Positions 23,284 to 27,142 of a stretch of DNA of 27,142 nt are shown here, piece after piece. The notes below the pieces were generated by a model. The model saw only the letters and a list, made by a program, of their open reading frames with translations. It had not been told where the DNA came from and ran no database searches. Numbering within the stretch: position 1 is the stretch's first letter; each line of letters opens with the position of its first letter. Source of the DNA: Flavobacteriales bacterium (GTDB lineage Bacteria; Bacteroidota; Bacteroidia; Flavobacteriales; Weeksellaceae). A program made the translations under genes and the position numbers. The stretch is from NCBI GenBank assembly GCA_900770875.1, contig CAAGLV010000051.1:1-27142 (forward strand). Direction: 5' to 3'.

Positions 23284-24888
23284 ATGAAAAAATTATTATT
23301 TGCTCTTTCATTTGCTTTTACAATTGGTTTCTCACAAGCCCAAAAAGTAGAAGTTCCTAAAGAAACTTGGTATCATACTGATTACCAAACAACAGGTGTT
23401 TATGGTGTTAATACAGATAAAGCCTTAGATTTCTTAAAACAAAAGAAGAGAAAACCTCAACAATTAGTTGTTGCTGTTATCGATTCGGGAGTAGAAAATT
23501 TCCACGAAAATCTAAAAGATAACATGTGGGTTAATAAAAAAGAAATCCCTGGTAATGGAATTGATGACGATAAAAACGGTTACATCGACGATATTTACGG
23601 TTGGTCTTTCTTAGGAACTGCAAAAGGAATTAATTATAATGATGATACAGTTGAGTTAACACGTGTTTACAAAAAATTAGCAGATAAATACGAAACATAC
23701 GATCAACAAAAAAATCACGAAGCTATCGTTAAAAACCCTACTGAATATGCCGAGTTTTTAAAACTTAAAAAAGAATATTATTCAGCAGTTGGTAAAGCAA
23801 AATACAACCAACAAGTTGCACAAGCTAAATTAAATGCCGTTGAACCTGGTATCAATAAAATGGTAATTGAATTTGGTGATACTAAATTAACTAAAGATAT
23901 CTTAAAAAATTACCAACCAACAGATGCTCAAGTTATCGAAGCATTATGGATTTTTGGTGAATTAAAAGAGGATCAATGGGTTGGTAAAACAATGACAGAA
24001 GTTGCTAATACATATTTAGGTGCAGCTCGTCGTCAAGCTAAAGGAGATGCATTAGCTTCTCACTACAATTTAAATTTAGTAGATCGTAAAGACGTTGATA
24101 ATCCAAACGATAAAAAAGAACGTTTCTACGGAAACAACGATTCTAACGGACCAGAATCTTCTCACGGTACACACGTTGCTGGGATTATTGCCGGTGTAAG
24201 AGGAAACGGAAAAGGAAACGAAGGTACTGCTGGAGGAAATCACGTTAAAATTATGTCGGTTCGTGCAGTACCAAACGGAGACGAGCGCGATAAAGATGTA
24301 GCAAATGCCATTCGTTACGCTGTTGATAATGGAGCCAAAATCTTAAACATGTCTTTCGGAAAAGCTTATTCTCCAGATAAAGACATCGTTTGGGATGCCT
24401 TTAAATATGCTGCAGATAACAACGTATTAATTGTAAAAGCTGCTGGTAATAGCAACGAAAATATCGATGTTGATATTCATTATCCAACAAATTATAAACC
24501 AAATGGAGAAGTTGTCTCTAAATCTGTAATTACAGTTGGTGCTTCAACTCGTAATCCAGAAAAATTAAAAGCAGGATTCTCTAACTACGGTAAAAAATCT
24601 GTTGATGTTTTTGGACCTGGTGCCGAAATTTATGCTACTTATCCAGGTGTCGATCAGTACCGTTTCTTAAACGGAACATCTATGGCATCGCCTGCAGTTG
24701 CTGGAGTTGCAGCATTGGTTTGGTCGCACTATCCAAAATTAACAGCAGAAGATATTCGTAACATCTTAATGGAAACAGTAAATAAAGACGAACAATTAAA
24801 AGATATTTCTGTTTCGGGTGGAGTTGTAGATTCGTACAAAGCGGTACAAAAAGCCGAAGAAATTTACAAACAACGCAAATTAAAATAA
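23284..24888 (+). CDS. Exported S8 (subtilisin-family) serine protease, copy 1
   Basis: This 534-residue secreted protease has a signal peptide ending near Q18-A19-Q20. The catalytic triad is D67 in VIDSGV, H294 in SSHGTHVAG and S466 in NGTSMASP, with the oxyanion asparagine N389 in AAGNSN; all are present, so it should be active. D and H are 227 residues apart, against about 30-40 in subtilisin, because a charged helical insert of about 160 residues (roughly 118-278) follows a calcium-like DDDKNGYIDD loop. There is no C-terminal sorting domain of the type IX system; the protein stops soon after the catalytic core, so a periplasmic or lipid-free outer location is likely. It is last in the parA operon, before a strong terminator. 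Copy 2 follows. Confidence 0.92.
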   Translation: MKKLLFALSFAFTIGFSQAQKVEVPKETWYHTDYQTTGVYGVNTDKALDFLKQKKRKPQQLVVAVIDSGVENFHENLKDNMWVNKKEIPGNGIDDDKNGYIDDIYGWSFLGTAKGINYNDDTVELTRVYKKLADKYETYDQQKNHEAIVKNPTEYAEFLKLKKEYYSAVGKAKYNQQVAQAKLNAVEPGINKMVIEFGDTKLTKDILKNYQPTDAQVIEALWIFGELKEDQWVGKTMTEVANTYLGAARRQAKGDALASHYNLNLVDRKDVDNPNDKKERFYGNNDSNGPESSHGTHVAGIIAGVRGNGKGNEGTAGGNHVKIMSVRAVPNGDERDKDVANAIRYAVDNGAKILNMSFGKAYSPDKDIVWDAFKYAADNNVLIVKAAGNSNENIDVDIHYPTNYKPNGEVVSKSVITVGASTRNPEKLKAGFSNYGKKSVDVFGPGAEIYATYPGVDQYRFLNGTSMASPAVAGVAALVWSHYPKLTAEDIRNILMETVNKDEQLKDISVSGGVVDSYKAVQKAEEIYKQRKLK

Positions 24889-24906
24889 GCACAACATATT
24901 GCAATT

Positions 24907-24934
24907 AAAGGTTCCAAAATTTGGAACCTTTTTT
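24907..24934 (+). terminator. Terminator of the parA-S8 operon
   Basis: AAAGGTTCCAAA at 24907-24918 pairs perfectly with TTTGGAACCTTT at 24920-24931 and is followed by more T residues. The 12-bp stem starts 18 nt after the S8 protease stop and splits the two protease genes into separate units. Confidence 0.88.
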
Positions 24935-24963
24935 GTTATAAACTCCAAAATAATGTAACATTT
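24932..24963 (+). promoter_or_regulatory. Tentative promoter of the second S8 protease
   Basis: TTTG at 24932-24935 is spaced 20 bp from TAACATTT at 24956-24963, resembling the Bacteroidota -33/-7 arrangement with a degraded -7 box. It overlaps the T-tail of the preceding terminator and would give a leader of about 36 nt to the ATG at 25006. Confidence 0.3.
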
Positions 24964-25005
24964 ACGTTAACTTAGCTACTAATAAAATAAACACTATACA
25001 ATTAA

Positions 25006-26613
25006 ATGAAAAAATTAATCTACAGTTTAGCAATCGCACTTATGCTTTCTGCTACTACATATGCACAAACACCAAGAGAAGAAATCGATTTAAAAACTTG
25101 GCAACATTTATCTTTAGAAGATTCGGGCGTTTATGGTGTAAATACACAAAAAGCGTTAGACTTTTTAAAATCTAAAAATCGTAAAGGTCAACCATTTGTT
25201 GTTGGTGTTTTAGACTCGGGAGTAGAAATTACTCACGAAGATTTAAAAGATAACGTTTGGGTAAACACCAAAGAAAAGAAAAACGGAAAAGATTCGGACA
25301 AAAACGGATACATCGACGACATTAATGGGTGGAATTTTATTGGAGGAAAAGATGGTAAAAACGTTGATGCAGATACAACCGAAATTACACGCGAGTTAGT
25401 AAAATACAAAGCCTTATTCGAAACAGATAAAAATGCCGAAGCGAATCGTACAAAATATGCTTCGCAATACGAATATTACAAAAAATTAAAAAGTAAATAC
25501 GAAGAAGATTTAGCCGAAGCTAAACAGTATTACGCACAATATTCTGCGATTTACGATAATTTACAAAAACCTGTAAACATCTTAATCGAAGATATTGGCG
25601 ATCAAAAATTAACGGAAGAATTTATGCTTTCGTACACACCAAAATCCGACGAAGCAAAACAAGCTATGATTCTTTTTGCTATGGTTCCGCCAGAAGCTTG
25701 GAAAGGAAAAACAATGCGCGAATTTGGTACCGAAACTTTAAACGAAATTAACGAAGGTGTAAAACACTTTAAAGAGCAAATCGATTATCATTACAATTTA
25801 TCTTACGATCCTCGCACTATAGTTGGTGATAATTACAACAATAAAAACGAAAAAGGATACGGAAACAGTGACGTAGACGGACCAGATTCTAACCACGGAA
25901 CACACGTTTCTGGTATTATTGCGGCTAAAAGAAATAACGGAATCGGAATCGACGGAATTGCTGGTGACGGAAACGTAAAAATCATGTCGGTTCGTACAGT
26001 TCCTAATGGAGACGAACGCGATAAGGATGTTGCAAATGCCATTCGTTACGCTGTTGATAACGGAGCAAAAGTATTAAATATGTCGTTTGGTAAAGGATAT
26101 TCTCCTGATAAAGAAATCGTTTGGGAAGCTTTTAAATACGCACAAGATAAAGGCGTTCTTTTAGTAAAAGCAGCCGGAAACGAGGATATTAATATTGATG
26201 TTGAAGCTAATTTCCCAACAGATTTTAACGAAAAAGGAGAAAAAATTTCAAATAATGTAATTACTGTTGGTTCTTCTACAAGCGATACAAAAAATTTAAA
26301 ATCTAGTTTCTCTAATTACGGAAAAAAAGGTGTTGATGTATTTGCTCCTGGTTCAGAGATTTATTCATCTATTCCAACTAGAGATGGTAAATATAAATCA
26401 AATTCGGGTACTTCGATGGCTTCGCCTGTTGTAGCTGGTGTTGCTGCCTTAGTTTGGTCGCATTATCCAGAATTAACTTATTTACAAGTAAAAGAAATTA
26501 TCTTAAATTCTGTCAATAAAAACGATCAATTAGCAGATATTTCTGTAACTGGAGGAGTTGTTGATGCTTATAAAGCTGTACAACTAGCCGACAAAATGGT
26601 TTCAAAAAAATAA
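25006..26613 (+). CDS. Exported S8 (subtilisin-family) serine protease, copy 2
   Basis: This is a 535-residue paralogue of the preceding gene with the same architecture. A signal peptide ends near TYAQ; the triad is D70 (VLDSGV), H297 (SNHGTHVSG) and S470 (SGTSMASP), with N392 in AAGNED. The Asp-to-His distance is again 227 residues. The helical insert has the same layout but a diverged sequence, including an alanine/tyrosine/glutamate-rich coiled stretch near 150-185. The block VPNGDERDKDVANAIR and the residues after it to NGAK are identical in both copies. It has its own terminator, so dosage and timing can differ from copy 1. Different inserts with near-constant cores suggest distinct substrates or localisation, which is inference. 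Confidence 0.92.
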   Translation: MKKLIYSLAIALMLSATTYAQTPREEIDLKTWQHLSLEDSGVYGVNTQKALDFLKSKNRKGQPFVVGVLDSGVEITHEDLKDNVWVNTKEKKNGKDSDKNGYIDDINGWNFIGGKDGKNVDADTTEITRELVKYKALFETDKNAEANRTKYASQYEYYKKLKSKYEEDLAEAKQYYAQYSAIYDNLQKPVNILIEDIGDQKLTEEFMLSYTPKSDEAKQAMILFAMVPPEAWKGKTMREFGTETLNEINEGVKHFKEQIDYHYNLSYDPRTIVGDNYNNKNEKGYGNSDVDGPDSNHGTHVSGIIAAKRNNGIGIDGIAGDGNVKIMSVRTVPNGDERDKDVANAIRYAVDNGAKVLNMSFGKGYSPDKEIVWEAFKYAQDKGVLLVKAAGNEDINIDVEANFPTDFNEKGEKISNNVITVGSSTSDTKNLKSSFSNYGKKGVDVFAPGSEIYSSIPTRDGKYKSNSGTSMASPVVAGVAALVWSHYPELTYLQVKEIILNSVNKNDQLADISVTGGVVDAYKAVQLADKMVSKK

Positions 26614-26621
26614 ATATTTAA

Positions 26622-26651
26622 AGCTCTACTCTTTCTGAGTAGAGTTTTTTT
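26622..26651 (+). terminator. Terminator after the second S8 protease
   Basis: CTCTACTC at 26624-26631 and GAGTAGAG at 26637-26644 form an 8-bp stem with a 5-nt loop, followed by seven T. It is 10 nt beyond the stop codon. Confidence 0.85.
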
Positions 26652-26676
26652 ATTATATTAATACCAAATTTATTGT

Positions 26677-27138
26677 ATGAACCTAACGCATCAATTTAAA
26701 ATTAATTTAGATTGGAATTTAGCTACAAACGAAATCAATCGAAAACGAATCAGCAGAAATCATAAAATTTCGATTGAAGGAAAACAAAGTTTCGACGTTT
26801 CGGCTGCTAAAGTTTACAAAGGTGATGCTACTTTACCTAATCCCGAAGATTTATTACTTACAAGTTTAGCTTCGTGTCATTTTATGTCTTTTTTATATTG
26901 TTGCTCAATTAATAGAATCGAATTACTTTCGTACCAAGATCAGGCAGAAGCGTTTTTAGAAGTTGAACCAAATGGACAAGGTAAAATTTACAAAGTTATT
27001 CTTAATCCAACTTTTACAATTAGCGACGAAACTAAAATAAATTTAGCATTAAGCTTACATCAAAAAGCAAACGAATTATGTTTTATCGCTAACTCGTGCA
27101 ACTTTCCTGTGATTCATCAACCAATTGCTGTTATATAA
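26677..27138 (+). CDS. OsmC-family protein
   Basis: This 153-residue cytoplasmic protein belongs to the OsmC/Ohr superfamily, whose best-studied members reduce organic hydroperoxides with a cysteine pair. Features are the N-terminal strand region, the block NPEDLLLTSLASCHFMSFL at 55-73 with C67 on the core helix, and the late KANELCFIANS at 130-140 with C135. These are the expected peroxidatic and resolving positions. Extra cysteines lie at C75, C76 and C141. The SPEELL-like stretch and general layout resemble the YhfA/OsmC-like branch more than classical Ohr, so peroxidase activity is likely but not certain. The frame begins ATG at 26677 and ends just before the right edge. It follows the protease terminator, so it is a separate unit. 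Confidence 0.88.
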   Translation: MNLTHQFKINLDWNLATNEINRKRISRNHKISIEGKQSFDVSAAKVYKGDATLPNPEDLLLTSLASCHFMSFLYCCSINRIELLSYQDQAEAFLEVEPNGQGKIYKVILNPTFTISDETKINLALSLHQKANELCFIANSCNFPVIHQPIAVI

Positions 27139-27142
27139 AAAA

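Overview
The window looks like a chromosomal segment from a low-GC member of the Bacteroidota, class Flavobacteriia. A Weeksellaceae-type genome (Empedobacter, Weeksella or Chryseobacterium relatives) fits best, but that genus-level guess is inference. Supporting signs are strong AT bias, no Shine-Dalgarno signals, several matches to the Bacteroidota -7 promoter element TAnnTTTG, a fused E1 alpha/beta 2-oxoacid dehydrogenase, a long signal peptidase I, and the order parA-parB-DUF5683-dapB-lepB-wbqC.

Left part (1-10224, all on the minus strand) is an aromatic and 2-oxoacid catabolism region. In transcription order it holds a DcaP-like outer-membrane porin, an MFS metabolite:H+ symporter, E2 and fused E1 of a branched-chain-type 2-oxoacid dehydrogenase, then paaK, a TetR repressor, paaE and the 5' part of paaA, which runs off the left edge. 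Two inverted-repeat operator candidates share the 13-mer ACTAACAAATGTT. One lies before paaK and the other before the porin, so one TetR regulon may link uptake and degradation.

Middle part (10337-15288) holds independent genes mostly bounded by hairpin terminators: a DUF3748/YidR-like beta-propeller, an unannotated 41-residue basic protein, a DUF493 protein, asnB, a small Asp-box protein and an unrecognised helical protein.

Polyamine part (15309-17921, minus strand) holds a SpeA-type arginine decarboxylase followed by a deoxyhypusine-synthase-like enzyme, probably a homospermidine synthase. They are preceded by a leader of roughly 190-230 nt with several long perfect stems, the last closing directly on the speA start codon. 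I do not recognise it as a known riboswitch, and it is the strongest candidate here for an undescribed element.

Right part (18101-27138, plus strand) is a probable seven-gene operon (parA, parB, DUF5683, dapB, lepB, wbqC, S8 protease) ended by a strong terminator. A second paralogous S8 protease with its own terminator and an OsmC-family protein follow.

No rRNA, tRNA, insertion sequence, CRISPR array or prophage was seen. The only stretch above 300 bases without a gene is 17691-18129, which holds the speA leader and promoter and the parA promoter.
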